Below are positions 1 to 9,590 of a stretch of DNA of 64,000 nt, piece after piece. This DNA is from Flagellimonas sp. S3867 (GTDB taxonomy: Bacteria; Bacteroidota; Bacteroidia; Flavobacteriales; Flavobacteriaceae). Below the pieces are notes generated by a model. That model saw only the letters and a program-made list of their open reading frames with translations, ran no database searches and had not been told where the DNA came from. Both the position numbers and the translations under genes were made by a program. Numbering within the stretch: position 1 is the first letter of the stretch; each line of letters opens with the position of its first letter. Location of the stretch: positions 558,001 to 622,000 of the forward strand of contig NZ_JACVMN010000001.1 of NCBI RefSeq assembly GCF_014698935.1. Reading direction: 5' to 3'.

Positions 1-594
1 TAATCCAATTAGCACGGCTGCCTTTTGTGCTAAGGAGGTAATAGGCAAGATATCTCCATAACCAATGGTAAGCAGGGTAATAAAACTGTAATAGAGCATT
101 CTTTCCGTAAGTTGTTCTGGTCCGGTTTCAACAAGGAACAGTCCTTGAAAAGACCCAGGATATGTCATCTCAATGCTCAAGCAAATAAAGAATCCTAAAA
201 GTCCCAATGAGATATATCCACTGATCAAACCTAATATCACGTTCTTATTGACCTTTTTTATGGACCACACCTGTGTTATGATTTCAATGGTCACCACAAT
301 ATAAAACAAGAAAAAAGCAGCCATTTGCAAATAATCATAAACCTTGGTTGCATGTTTCTCTAGCAGTGTTGAGCCAAATGCGAAAAGTGTGACCGCCAAG
401 AGAACCGCGAAAAACCACATCAGTTTCCTTCTTTTAGAAATCAACACAATTCCCGCCACTAGATTTGCCACAAAAAGTAATGGTGCCAAAATAGTTTCGA
501 AAAATATTGGAGGAAAAACGAGGGAACCGAATAAAATTGTAACCTGACTGAAAAAGAAAATTTCAAATCGATATTTATATAGCTTGTCCATCAT
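1..594 (-). CDS. Potassium channel family protein, partial (C-terminus outside window)
   Basis: Reading leftward from an ATG at 594 the frame stays open for 198 codons to the window edge. Hydrophobic segments lie at about residues 8-50, 58-75, 88-110 and 120-145. They are followed by a pore loop with the selectivity filter TIGYGD at residues 176-181, the K+ channel signature. The visible part therefore has an extra membrane domain before the two-helix pore unit. The start lies 3 bases after the stop of the DUF3575 gene, so the two are probably cotranscribed. The cytoplasmic C-terminus, if any, cannot be seen. K+ selectivity follows from the filter; physiological role is unknown. Confidence 0.85.
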   Translation of the reverse strand, partial: MMDKLYKYRFEIFFFSQVTILFGSLVFPPIFFETILAPLLFVANLVAGIVLISKRRKLMWFFAVLLAVTLFAFGSTLLEKHATKVYDYLQMAAFFLFYIVVTIEIITQVWSIKKVNKNVILGLISGYISLGLLGFFICLSIEMTYPGSFQGLFLVETGPEQLTERMLYYSFITLLTIGYGDILPITSLAQKAAVLIGL

Positions 595-597
595 AAC

Positions 598-1335
598 CTA
601 AAATGTATAGCCTAGTTTTACCCCATATCGAAAAGAGGGTAAGGTGATATTAGTGTCTTGGTTTCCATTGATCCTGAAATCAGGATTCAACCATTCGAAA
701 AAACCATATTCTGCAAGTGCATCTGATAAATCATCGTAAAATTCTTCTGGAACAGGTTCTATTTCATCCAAGCTGATTTCATTAAAACTGATTCCTGGAC
801 CTGCAATTAAAAAATCAATATAAAAGCGTTTTCTGATTGGTAACTTGTATCCCACTTCTAACCCAAAACCCAAAGTCCTGATCTTGGCATTGATCAAAAT
901 GTCTATGTCTTGCTGATTACTATCTTCATAAATCCCAGAAATGTCATCTTTGAAATTTTGATATTTGGCATATGCACCAGCGTAAAATCCAAAGTACCCA
1001 CTTTCGGGTTTCTGAATATACCATCTAAACTCAGGAAGCAATTTGATGCCGTTGAAATTAAAATCTTTGGTTGAAATGCGATTGACATCAATACCAGATA
1101 CTTCAAAAATTCCTGAAGATGTTTTGAGTCCTAAAGACAGACCTATAGTGCTGCTTGCTCCCAACGCCCTTTCATACTGAACCTGATAGGTGCCAAAAAC
1201 GGGTAGGAAAGGATCTACACTTAGATGGTTTTTCTTTGTATCGCTCCCTTGTGCGAAAAACTTAGTTATGGAAAAAGAAATCCAAAATGCTAAAATTATC
1301 CCTCTCTTGATTTTTGACCTAGGCATCTTTTTCAA
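598..1335 (-). CDS. DUF3575-type outer-membrane beta-barrel protein
   Basis: A 245-residue protein with a basic N-terminus and hydrophobic leader ending near FAQG at residues 28-31, so it is predicted to be exported. The body alternates short amphipathic strands with aromatic ends, including RWYIQKP and GFYAGAY around residues 104-122, typical of DUF3575 proteins of Bacteroidota. It ends in an aromatic residue (YTF), as expected of an outer-membrane barrel. It lies 3 bases upstream of the K+ channel gene. Family assignment is from motif recognition; no biochemical role is established. Confidence 0.75.
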   Translation of the reverse strand: MKKMPRSKIKRGIILAFWISFSITKFFAQGSDTKKNHLSVDPFLPVFGTYQVQYERALGASSTIGLSLGLKTSSGIFEVSGIDVNRISTKDFNFNGIKLLPEFRWYIQKPESGYFGFYAGAYAKYQNFKDDISGIYEDSNQQDIDILINAKIRTLGFGLEVGYKLPIRKRFYIDFLIAGPGISFNEISLDEIEPVPEEFYDDLSDALAEYGFFEWLNPDFRINGNQDTNITLPSFRYGVKLGYTF

Positions 1336-1468
1336 TCTTTTATCAATTATTTATTGAATTTTCCCTTTACATAAAATACTACAAAATGTAGGAATGTACA
1401 ATGGGCTAGTTACTATTCCAAACGGCAAGTTAGGTGTCAAGAAAAACTTCAAAACGATGTTAATCAAA

Positions 1469-2578
1469 TTATTGATAATAGTGCGCAATGGAATAAATCT
1501 TAATTTCTTTCTGTTTTCCTTTCAATAATACATCGCCAATGGGTTTGGATGAAAAAGATTTTTTTTCTTTTAAATCATTCAATAGCTTTTCAGACAATAA
1601 GAAGTTTACATTGTGCTTGTTGCACTCAGCTTGAATACGTGCCGATGTATTTATAACGTCTCCATGATATGCCAATTCTTTCTTTATAAAACCTACTTCG
1701 GCAGCCATTAGGGTACCCCCATGCATTCCGGCTTTAAATTCTGGAAAGACGCCATATTTTCCCAAATAATAAGCATTTCTTGATGTCCGCTTCACTTCAA
1801 AAGCGAAGAAAACCTCTATGCAATTGCTATTTGACAATCCTTTCTTATAAGACCAGCTTAAAACAGCTTCGTCCCCAACATATTGGTAAATCTCAGCTTC
1901 ATATTTAAGAACTACTTCATTGAGGTCGAAAAAACAATCTTGTATAAACTGACTGTACTTATGGTGACCCAATTGTTCTGCTATTGCGGTGGAATCTTTT
2001 AAATCCAAAAACATAAAAATACGTTCCTCTTCCTTCGGATTGCTATAGGCACCTCTTAACATTTTTAGAAAAACACCACTCCCAAATCGCTCCACCGCGA
2101 TTTTTAAAGTGGAAAAAACAAGCGATGCAATCAATATGTAAAAAAGCAAGCCCCAGACCACTTTTTCTCTTAGCCACCAGCCCAGTTCAACATCAATATG
2201 AATAAAAGTGAACACCCTGGAAACTATGGTTGCAGTAATGCTGAGGACTGCAATGGTGAAGACAAATTCCGTAAAGGTCTTTACAATCAACATAAGACCC
2301 AGACTTAATCGTTTTGAAATCAATTTGTCAAATAAAAAATCTATGGAAGCGTAAAGCATGCCTAATACAGCTCCCATGGCGCTAAAGGACGCCAAAGGTT
2401 TTAAAAATCCCGTCGGTCCAGCGATATCATTGATTACGGTAATTCCGTTTTCCTCATCCAACCCAAAATATCGAAATATAGCAAAACAAGCTAAAGCAGT
2501 ACTCCAAAAGATGATGGACTGCCATAGCAGGTTCAGGTAACGTTTTAGGTTGTGCCCCATAGTAAATGGTCTAGGCAT
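1469..2578 (-). CDS. Membrane-anchored class III adenylate/guanylate cyclase
   Basis: 369 residues. The N-terminal half has about four transmembrane segments (residues 15-38, 62-80, 92-120, 138-162), and the C-terminal half is a class III nucleotidyl cyclase domain (about 185-365). Metal-binding Asp192 (in FLDLKDST) and Asp236 (in YVGDEAV) are present, as are the transition-state Asn310 and Arg314 (INTSAR), so it should be active. The position of the usual adenine-recognising Asp is Ala303, so ATP versus GTP preference is uncertain. The ATG overlaps the stop of the RND pump gene (ATGCCTAG), implying translational coupling; a second ATG at 2560 is possible. It is the last gene of the efflux operon. 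Confidence 0.85.
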   Translation of the reverse strand: MPRPFTMGHNLKRYLNLLWQSIIFWSTALACFAIFRYFGLDEENGITVINDIAGPTGFLKPLASFSAMGAVLGMLYASIDFLFDKLISKRLSLGLMLIVKTFTEFVFTIAVLSITATIVSRVFTFIHIDVELGWWLREKVVWGLLFYILIASLVFSTLKIAVERFGSGVFLKMLRGAYSNPKEEERIFMFLDLKDSTAIAEQLGHHKYSQFIQDCFFDLNEVVLKYEAEIYQYVGDEAVLSWSYKKGLSNSNCIEVFFAFEVKRTSRNAYYLGKYGVFPEFKAGMHGGTLMAAEVGFIKKELAYHGDVINTSARIQAECNKHNVNFLLSEKLLNDLKEKKSFSSKPIGDVLLKGKQKEIKIYSIAHYYQ

Positions 2579-5500
2579 CCAGTAATTCTTGGTTGAATTC
2601 GTAGTTTTTGTAACTCACTTTAAATAAAGCGCTGTATAAGGCGGGAATGAACAATAGGGTAATTATTGTACCAAACAATAATCCGACCATTATGCTCACG
2701 GCCATCCCTTCCCACATTTCACCTCCACTAAGGTAAAGCGGAATCAATCCCAAAACAGTGGTAAAAGTGGCTAGCAAAATTGGTCTGAAACGCTGTAAAC
2801 AAGCACCAATAACTGCATCCTGTTCGGTACGGCCCAAATCTTTCTGTTCAATTTCCATTCGATCAATAAGTACAATGGCGTTGTTGATTACAATCCCCGC
2901 CAAAGAAATGACCCCTAAAAATGGCATAAATCCAAAAGCTTCCCTAAACACGAGCAACCCAATTACAACGCCGATGACAGCCAAGGGTATTGTGAGAACT
3001 ACCATAGCCATTTTCCTAAAGGAATTGAATTGTATGATCAATAGCAATACAATAATAAATGCCGAAACTGGTAAGTAACCAATAACTGACCCCATACTTT
3101 CTGCCGTGCTTTCTGCATCTCCACCAAATTTATAGGTATAGGCTTCTGGCCATTGGGTGGTTTCTTGGTCCAGCCATGGGGTGATCTCAGCTGTTATTGC
3201 AGAAGCATTTGCGCCTTCGCGTAGTTCACTACTGATATTTATGGTTCTGCGTAGGTCCAAACGTTTTATTTTAGAGTATTGCCAATCCGGAATAATAGAT
3301 GCAACCTGCAATAACGGTACGGTTTTACCAGAATTTTGAGAATATACATTCAAGGTCTCCAATGAAGCCAAAGATTGTTGTTGAGAGGCATCACTACGCA
3401 TGATAATTGGAATTGATTTGTCATCTTCCCTGTATTCTCCGGTTTGAAACCCATCAAGAACCGTTTGTAAGGATGTTGCAATATCTTGACTGGTTACCCC
3501 GGCAATCTGTGCTCTATTTTGGTCTATTTCAACCAAAAACTTTTTGCTTTTTGGACCCCAATCGTCCTTTACATTTTTGGTGCCGGTTATACTGGCTAAT
3601 TTTAACTTGATGTTTTCAGAAATTTTTGAGAGCTCATCAGGATCACTCCCAGAAACTTTTATTTCTATAGGGGTACCACTTCCACCAGAACCCAAGGCTC
3701 CCACCTTAATATCGGCATTAGGAAAATTATCGAAGGTAAACCTATCCAGTTTGGTAATCATCAAACTATTCTCATTAAAAGAGGAAGTGTTGACCAGTAT
3801 ATGCGCATAATTGGAGTTGGCTTCATCTGGCGAATATCCCAAATCATACGACTCAGGCCCCTCTCCAACATAGGAAGACCAATCCACGATTCCCAAAGCC
3901 CTTGTGTTGTTCGTCTTTAGTGAATCAGTCATAAACCTTTCAATTTTATTGACCACCTCAGTTGTGCGCTCAATCTTGTTCCCTTCAGGGAGATTGATGT
4001 CTATGGTAATCATGTTTCGGTCGCTATCAGGAAAGAATATGAACGGAATCTTGGTAAAACCGTAGAGTGACACGAAAAACGTAAGAAATATGGCAATGAT
4101 AACTTTGTATTTGTTTGCCAAGGCCATCAGAATTAAATTTTTATAATAATTCTTGCAGGCATTGATCACCTTGTCTACCAAACTAAGCTTCTTCTCTCCT
4201 TTAGGAGCGACTTTGAGGAACAAATAACAAAACATCGTAATTACAGTAAGGGCAATGATCCATGATGACGTTAAAGCAATAGTAATCACCACAAATATGG
4301 GACCTACAATATCTCCCATTACCGTTGGTGATAAATAAAATGCCAAAAATGCTGCAGATGTCGTCAATGTAGATATGAGCAGAGGCATCCAAAGTTCTGA
4401 GAAAGCTTCCACAGCCGCTTTCTTTTTTTCAATGCCCTGTTCCAGTTTTACCATAATGGTCTCAGCAACAACAATAGCATTATCTACCAACATACCCAGT
4501 GCCATGATCAAGGCCGCCAAGGTTACCTGGTTCAATCCGATATTAATGAGCCCCATGATCATTAAGGTCATAATGGTTACAATGGGGATAAGACTTGCAA
4601 TAACAAACCCCGTACGAAAACCAAGAAAAATGAGCATAACCAATAAAACTATGGTTATTGATTGTAGTAGGTTGTTAATGAAGTCGCTTACCTTTACATC
4701 TATATAGGTATCCAAGGAAGAAACCCTGGTCAACTCCAATCCAATGGGAAGTTTCTTTTTCCAACCATCTACTACCTGGTTTACGGCTTCACCCAGTGCT
4801 ACAATATTCTTATTTTCTTTTAGGTTGACATGAAGTGAAATAGCCTCTCTCCCATTTATACTTACAATTTGATTTGGCGGATCAATATAGCCCTTGGAAA
4901 CCACAGTAATGTCACCCAGCTTTACCAATTGGTTTCCATCACCAACAGCAATTAACATGTCACGAATTGCTTCAACAGAATCAAAGTTTCCTGTAGGTTC
5001 CAGAATAATGCGTTCGTCTCCAACGTTCACCTGACCTCCAGAATTAAGAATGTTTATGGCAGATATACTCTGCTGCAGTTTGGATGCAGAAAGTCCGTAT
5101 TCCTTTAGTCTTGTATTGTCAAACTCTACAAAAATGCGTTCTTCTTGAGCCCCTCCTAGCTCAACTTTGGCGGCATCTGGAAGTTTAATTAGTTCATCTT
5201 TGATGTCATCTGCATATTCCTTCATTTCGGAATAGGAATATCCATCCGAAGTCAAGCCTACCACTATGCCATAGACATCTCCTACGCCATCATCATTTAA
5301 ATTTGGGTTTACACCGTTTGGCAAACCTTGAATGGAATTAAGCTTTCTTCGCAATCGGTCCCAAACAGCTTGCATTTTTTCTTTGGCTACTTCATCTTTT
5401 AAGGTGACACTAACAATGGAAAGCCCTGTTCTTGAGGTGCTCTTCACCTCATCAAGCTCTGGAAGTTCCTGTGCAACTTTCTCAATTTTATCCGTTACCA

Positions 5501-5684
5501 GTTGTTCAACACGTTCGGGACTTGCACCGGGAAATGAAGAGACCACCGTTGCCACCCGAATCGTATATGGGGGCATACTATCTCTGGAAAGCCCGAAATA
5601 CATAGAAACGCCCAGTAAAATTATGGTTGCAAGAACCATAAAGGTTATTCTATTCTTTTCAATGGAAAACTTAGCTAAATTCAT
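2571..5684 (-). CDS. RND efflux transporter, inner-membrane pump (AcrB/MdtB-like)
   Basis: 1037 residues, the usual RND length. A transmembrane helix at 12-30, a periplasmic porter domain, a cluster of helices at about 335-550, a second porter domain and a last helix cluster at about 860-1020 give the classic 12-helix pattern. The TM4 motif is GMLVDNAIVVAE, with Asp-Asn instead of the Asp-Asp pair of AcrB; the TM10 counterpart is GIVINNAIVLID. It should use the proton gradient to drive substrates out through the adaptor and the TolC-like protein encoded just upstream. Substrate cannot be read from the sequence. It lies 23 bases downstream of the adaptor gene and overlaps the cyclase gene. Confidence 0.93.
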   Translation of the reverse strand: MNLAKFSIEKNRITFMVLATIILLGVSMYFGLSRDSMPPYTIRVATVVSSFPGASPERVEQLVTDKIEKVAQELPELDEVKSTSRTGLSIVSVTLKDEVAKEKMQAVWDRLRRKLNSIQGLPNGVNPNLNDDGVGDVYGIVVGLTSDGYSYSEMKEYADDIKDELIKLPDAAKVELGGAQEERIFVEFDNTRLKEYGLSASKLQQSISAINILNSGGQVNVGDERIILEPTGNFDSVEAIRDMLIAVGDGNQLVKLGDITVVSKGYIDPPNQIVSINGREAISLHVNLKENKNIVALGEAVNQVVDGWKKKLPIGLELTRVSSLDTYIDVKVSDFINNLLQSITIVLLVMLIFLGFRTGFVIASLIPIVTIMTLMIMGLINIGLNQVTLAALIMALGMLVDNAIVVAETIMVKLEQGIEKKKAAVEAFSELWMPLLISTLTTSAAFLAFYLSPTVMGDIVGPIFVVITIALTSSWIIALTVITMFCYLFLKVAPKGEKKLSLVDKVINACKNYYKNLILMALANKYKVIIAIFLTFFVSLYGFTKIPFIFFPDSDRNMITIDINLPEGNKIERTTEVVNKIERFMTDSLKTNNTRALGIVDWSSYVGEGPESYDLGYSPDEANSNYAHILVNTSSFNENSLMITKLDRFTFDNFPNADIKVGALGSGGSGTPIEIKVSGSDPDELSKISENIKLKLASITGTKNVKDDWGPKSKKFLVEIDQNRAQIAGVTSQDIATSLQTVLDGFQTGEYREDDKSIPIIMRSDASQQQSLASLETLNVYSQNSGKTVPLLQVASIIPDWQYSKIKRLDLRRTINISSELREGANASAITAEITPWLDQETTQWPEAYTYKFGGDAESTAESMGSVIGYLPVSAFIIVLLLIIQFNSFRKMAMVVLTIPLAVIGVVIGLLVFREAFGFMPFLGVISLAGIVINNAIVLIDRMEIEQKDLGRTEQDAVIGACLQRFRPILLATFTTVLGLIPLYLSGGEMWEGMAVSIMVGLLFGTIITLLFIPALYSALFKVSYKNYEFNQELLDA

Positions 5685-5707
5685 AGGTTGGTTTTTGTTC
5701 GGACGGT

Positions 5708-6799
5708 TTATTGCAATTTTACTTCTTGCCCATCTAAAAGGGTTTGCAATCCTGCGGTGGCAATTTTTTGTCCTTTGGACAATCCAGATGTTATCTCAAA
5801 ACCATCAGATGCAAGGTTGCCAATCACAACAGCTTGTTTTCTTACTTTGGTCATTTCTCCTTCTTCTTCAATCAAAAAAACAAATCGTCCATTACTGTCC
5901 TCGCCTACAGCATGGGCAGGAACAACCAATCGATTTTCATCAATCTCACCGTTTCCAAAATCGAAAGCTACATTGGCAGCCATTCCACTTTTAATTGCCT
6001 CACTTGGATTAACAACAGTTACCCTGACCGGATACGTAGCTGTGTTTGAATCTACAGCTGGAGCTACTTCTGTGACCTTAGCTTTGAAAGTTTGGTCGGG
6101 TATTGATGAAAAATCGACAGCAACTTCCATTCCTTCCCCCACTCCGTTGATTACACTCTCAGGTAAACCCAGCGAAATTTCCATATCAGTTCCAGAATTG
6201 AGAATAGCTACGGATGACCCTCCTTGAATGTTTTCGTCGAGTTCTGCAGAAATAGAGGCAATAATACCATCTTCAGGCGCATAGATGTATCCATAATTTA
6301 TTTGATCTTGCTGAATTTCGACACCACGTTTTGCGGACTTGTAGCTTTCCTCGGCATTTTTAAATGAATTTTTTGCTGCTTCAAAATCACTTAATGAAGT
6401 GCTCCCTTTTTCATATAGCGAACGAATTCTATTTAAGTTCAATTTGCTTGTGTTCATTTGTGAAGCTGCGCTGTTTAGCTGGGTAATCGATTGCTCATAG
6501 GCCAATCTGGATTGTACATTGTCCAATTTCCCCAGCAATTGTCCTTTCTTTACTTTTTGACCTAGTTTGATATCAAACTGGGTAATAATCCCGGAGCTTC
6601 TAAAACTTAAGTTGATGATTTTGTCTGTACGAGCAGTTCCGCTAAAGGTTCTGATCCGCTCACCTCCGAGAAATCCTACCTCCTGATATTTAACCGGTCG
6701 CAAGAACTTTTCTTCCTTTTTTTGTTCACCACCACAGGATAAAAACAATCCTGCAAGGACAAGGACACTGAACAAACTTAATTTTGATATGAATCTCAT
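5708..6799 (-). CDS. RND periplasmic adaptor (membrane fusion protein), lipoprotein
   Basis: 363 residues with a lipobox (LAGLFLSC, Cys at about 22), so it is lipid-anchored on the periplasmic face of the inner membrane. After it come the biotinyl-lipoyl-like half (LGQKVKKGQLLGKLDN, about 79-94), an alpha-helical hairpin rich in Gln/Ser/Asn (about 97-160), the second lipoyl half (YIYAPEDGIIASI) and a beta-barrel domain: HlyD/AcrA architecture. It joins the RND pump to the outer-membrane channel. It sits between the TolC and pump genes with gaps of 19 and 23 bases, consistent with one operon. Confidence 0.93.
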   Translation of the reverse strand: MRFISKLSLFSVLVLAGLFLSCGGEQKKEEKFLRPVKYQEVGFLGGERIRTFSGTARTDKIINLSFRSSGIITQFDIKLGQKVKKGQLLGKLDNVQSRLAYEQSITQLNSAASQMNTSKLNLNRIRSLYEKGSTSLSDFEAAKNSFKNAEESYKSAKRGVEIQQDQINYGYIYAPEDGIIASISAELDENIQGGSSVAILNSGTDMEISLGLPESVINGVGEGMEVAVDFSSIPDQTFKAKVTEVAPAVDSNTATYPVRVTVVNPSEAIKSGMAANVAFDFGNGEIDENRLVVPAHAVGEDSNGRFVFLIEEEGEMTKVRKQAVVIGNLASDGFEITSGLSKGQKIATAGLQTLLDGQEVKLQ

Positions 6800-6818
6800 C
6801 AGTTGGTATTTTTTGTAA

Positions 6819-9161
6819 TTAATTTCTAGTATTTAAATATTCAAAAAAGCTTTGCCTAAACTCATTGTTCTTTTCTTCAGAATTCAATAAAAAGTAGTAG
6901 CCCAAAAAACGCTCTACTTGAAGTGAATTGATCAAATAGTTATAGGTTGCATTGGCCCTTGCCAATTGGGCATTCAAAAAATTATTCTGTGCATCCAATA
7001 ACTGTACAATATTGACAGCGCCTCCTGAGTAGGAAGCCTGTGTGAGTTCCAAAGCTTCTTCTGCGGTTTCTTCTGATATTTTTGAAAGTTGGATATTGGA
7101 CATTTGATTCACAAGATTGAATATTGCATTGCGAATGTTTACTTCAATTCCCAATTCAACATTATTTTTATTGATTTCCAGCTGTTCTTTTTGAATCATT
7201 GCCGTTTGGCGGTTGATATTGGATAAGTTCTGATTTACAATAGGGATGGATAAATTGAGACCTGCATTGTAGGTATTGTCCAGCAGTGAAACGCCTTGTG
7301 GAGGTGTGCTCCCTGCACCTGACCGACTAAAAGTGGAACTGTATTGACCCTGCAGCGCCAAAGTCGGCAAGAGTCTACCATAACTATTGAGTTTAATATT
7401 TCGTTCGGTAGCAAGAAGGTTGTAGTTCAACGATTTTAGTTCGGGAGCATTTTTATTGGCTTCTTGGATTAGAAAATCGATAAAAGGTTCTCGCAATGTG
7501 GGGTTGTCCAACAAATTAAAAAAATCTTCATAGTTATATCGTTCAAAAATGCCTTCGTTGAAGTGTACATCTTCCACATCTATTTCAAGGTTCACAGGGT
7601 TGTTCAGCAACTGGTTGAGCACTAAAAAACCCTGTTCTAATTGATTAATAGCTTCCACCATTGACTGGGTATTTTGCGCCATTTCACTTCGAAATCGAAG
7701 CATATCAGATTTTCCTGATTGGCCAGCTTCAAAATTTTGTTGGGCAATTTCAAGATTTCGCCTGGTCAAGTCTACATTTCTGGATTGAATCTGAGTATTG
7801 ACCTTTAAAATTAGCGCATTGAAATAGGCATTGGTCACATCAAAAATCAAATCCAGTTCAGCGGCATTAAAATTTGCCTCTTGGGCTTTTTGAAGGTTCC
7901 GTTGTATGGCAATATTGGCATTGGACGCTTCAGAAAACAAAGTTTGGTTCAGCGTTATATTCCCTCCAGTGGAGAATTCTGGATTTTGACCACCACTTCC
8001 TTCAGCAGCATCAGGGTCAATATAAGTGGCCGTGCCAGCAGCTGTCAAACTGGGCAGATAATTGCTATTGGCCGACTTTACATCCTGTAGTGCCAATTCC
8101 ACATCCTTTTTATTGGAACTAAGGGATAGGTTATTCTCTAGGGCTTCATTGATTGCCGTTAATAAATCATAATCTTTTTCAGAAATGACATTTTTAAACT
8201 CCCCAACAAAGTCAGTTTGCCCCACTAAACTATATTTAATAGGTACTCCGGTCGCTTCAGCAGTATTATAATTAATGGTTAATCTTGGGGTATAATCAAC
8301 ATACACTGGAAGTTCGGCTAGTGATGTACCCGAAACATATGCTTCAATGGTCAAGGCTATACGTCTAAAAAATTGATCAAGGTTATCATCGGACTGATAT
8401 GTTGCCATGAAACCATCTCTTACATCTTCCGTACCGTTAACTGTAAAAGAAGGAAGTTTGAACTGTATAAAGGTATTTGCCAACTGCTTTTTCTCTTCTT
8501 TGCTCAGAAAAAAGCCTCCCGCCATATAAATGGCATCAATTCCTTCTAAGTTTGAGGTGATGTCCTGAATAGTGGTGAAAGGGATTAACTTGTATTCAGA
8601 ATCAAGCGCTTTTAATTCCCTATCAAAAGTTTCTTTGAGCGGTAAAATCTCGAGAAATGGCGTATCCACAACGATCCCCAAATTTGTAAAATTCGTTAGC
8701 TCCTTGAATTTCTTGAAATCCTCTTCATACGACTCTGATTCTACCAAATATGTAAAGTTTTCTATTCCAGAAGATGTGTTCGTCAAATCAAGATCATGAA
8801 GGTCCCGATTTACTGCACCAAAAAGGATCGTCGGTTTTTCATGTACTTTGATTGGGCTAATAATTTGATTATTCACAATCCCAAATGCCAGTATAATATC
8901 AGTATCATTGTTCAAAAGCTGGTCATAATTCTGCCTAGCCTTCATTAAATCGAAATCATTGACCAAAATGTTTTCTTGAGGAAACTGTATGTCTGCATCC
9001 TCCCCCACTACTGCTACAATTTCTGATTTTAATTTTTCGAGCAAGGGTGACATCTCTGGATTTATCTTATCTATGAGAATGCCAATCTGGTAGGTTTTGT
9101 TAGTCTGTGAAACTAAAGTCAACGAAAAAAATAAGAACAGTAAGGGCAGTTTTCGTTTCAT
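6819..9161 (-). CDS. TolC-family outer-membrane factor with N-terminal periplasmic substrate-binding domain
   Basis: 780 residues from the ATG at 9161, chosen because a signal peptide (KRKLPLLFLFFSLTLVSQ) begins there; in-frame ATGs at 9206 and 9272 only add a poor leader. Residues about 20-335 resemble ABC_sub_bind (periplasmic binding protein type 1 fold): YQIGILIDK, DIILAFGIVNN, ILFGAVNRDL, AIYMAGGFFLS. Residues about 375-770 form two outer-membrane efflux (OEP) repeats with long heptad helices and a double YxxGxxNxxxLLDAQ-like motif near the end. TolC proteins normally lack the first domain, so this is a fusion. First gene of the efflux operon. How the binding domain reaches the pump is unknown. 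Confidence 0.85.
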   Translation of the reverse strand: MKRKLPLLFLFFSLTLVSQTNKTYQIGILIDKINPEMSPLLEKLKSEIVAVVGEDADIQFPQENILVNDFDLMKARQNYDQLLNNDTDIILAFGIVNNQIISPIKVHEKPTILFGAVNRDLHDLDLTNTSSGIENFTYLVESESYEEDFKKFKELTNFTNLGIVVDTPFLEILPLKETFDRELKALDSEYKLIPFTTIQDITSNLEGIDAIYMAGGFFLSKEEKKQLANTFIQFKLPSFTVNGTEDVRDGFMATYQSDDNLDQFFRRIALTIEAYVSGTSLAELPVYVDYTPRLTINYNTAEATGVPIKYSLVGQTDFVGEFKNVISEKDYDLLTAINEALENNLSLSSNKKDVELALQDVKSANSNYLPSLTAAGTATYIDPDAAEGSGGQNPEFSTGGNITLNQTLFSEASNANIAIQRNLQKAQEANFNAAELDLIFDVTNAYFNALILKVNTQIQSRNVDLTRRNLEIAQQNFEAGQSGKSDMLRFRSEMAQNTQSMVEAINQLEQGFLVLNQLLNNPVNLEIDVEDVHFNEGIFERYNYEDFFNLLDNPTLREPFIDFLIQEANKNAPELKSLNYNLLATERNIKLNSYGRLLPTLALQGQYSSTFSRSGAGSTPPQGVSLLDNTYNAGLNLSIPIVNQNLSNINRQTAMIQKEQLEINKNNVELGIEVNIRNAIFNLVNQMSNIQLSKISEETAEEALELTQASYSGGAVNIVQLLDAQNNFLNAQLARANATYNYLINSLQVERFLGYYFLLNSEEKNNEFRQSFFEYLNTRN

Positions 9162-9535
9162 ATTTAAAGAACCGATGAAACGGAAATTCAAAATTATAGT
9201 GTTCATGGGAGGTTTTTGTGTCTTACTAAATGTAGCAAAAAATAAGTCTTCGGTGAAGAAAAACAAAATCAAGTAGCCGTTTTACGCTTTGGTAAGTAGT
9301 CAAATGAGTGACTACAACACTTTAACCTAAACAATCAGTTAACCATAGCGCATAATATGCCCACTATCAAATATAACCTGGAACAACGAATTACGATGGC
9401 AGTGGACTGTATTATATTTGAGTTCAATTTGGATGAAGTTCCAGAACTCATTTTGGACCCTGAGCAAATAGTGCAAGACCCTATTCGGAAACCAAGACGA
9501 TTTCCTTATGTTCAAAAGTTCAGTGCATCGACTTT
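9162..9535. other. Intergenic region upstream of the efflux operon
   Basis: About 370 bases between the efflux operon and the next minus-strand gene. It should hold the efflux promoter. A perfect inverted repeat lies at 9296-9315 (listed separately). A weak plus-strand reading frame begins at 9357. I recognised no RNA gene. Confidence 0.5.
9296..9315. promoter_or_regulatory. Inverted repeat, candidate operator of the efflux operon
   Basis: Perfect 7-base arms GTAGTCA (9296-9302) and TGACTAC (9309-9315) around a 6-base centre, a spacing suited to a dimeric regulator. It lies about 135 bases upstream of the TolC-fusion start on the minus strand. No regulator gene is adjacent. Inference only. 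Confidence 0.35.
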
Positions 9536-9590
9536 TTACGCACCTGTTTCTTCAGTGTTTGACGGGGTGGATTGTTTTTCTTTAAAATAG
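9357..9590 (+). CDS. Doubtful small ORF, hypothetical
   Basis: A 77-codon plus-strand frame in a long gap. Its first 50 residues look protein-like (EQRITMAVDCIIFEFN, then acidic and Pro-rich), faintly recalling the first strand of NUDIX-type proteins. Its last 18 codons are antisense to the end of the 9536-9841 gene, and it has no clear ribosome binding site. It could be a gene remnant or chance. I do not assign a function. Confidence 0.2.
   Translation: MPTIKYNLEQRITMAVDCIIFEFNLDEVPELILDPEQIVQDPIRKPRRFPYVQKFSASTFYAPVSSVFDGVDCFSLK

Noticed and set aside
5332..5994. Long plus-strand reading frame (220 codons)
   Set aside because: Antisense to the RND pump and adaptor genes, with low-quality composition; a shadow of the real genes.
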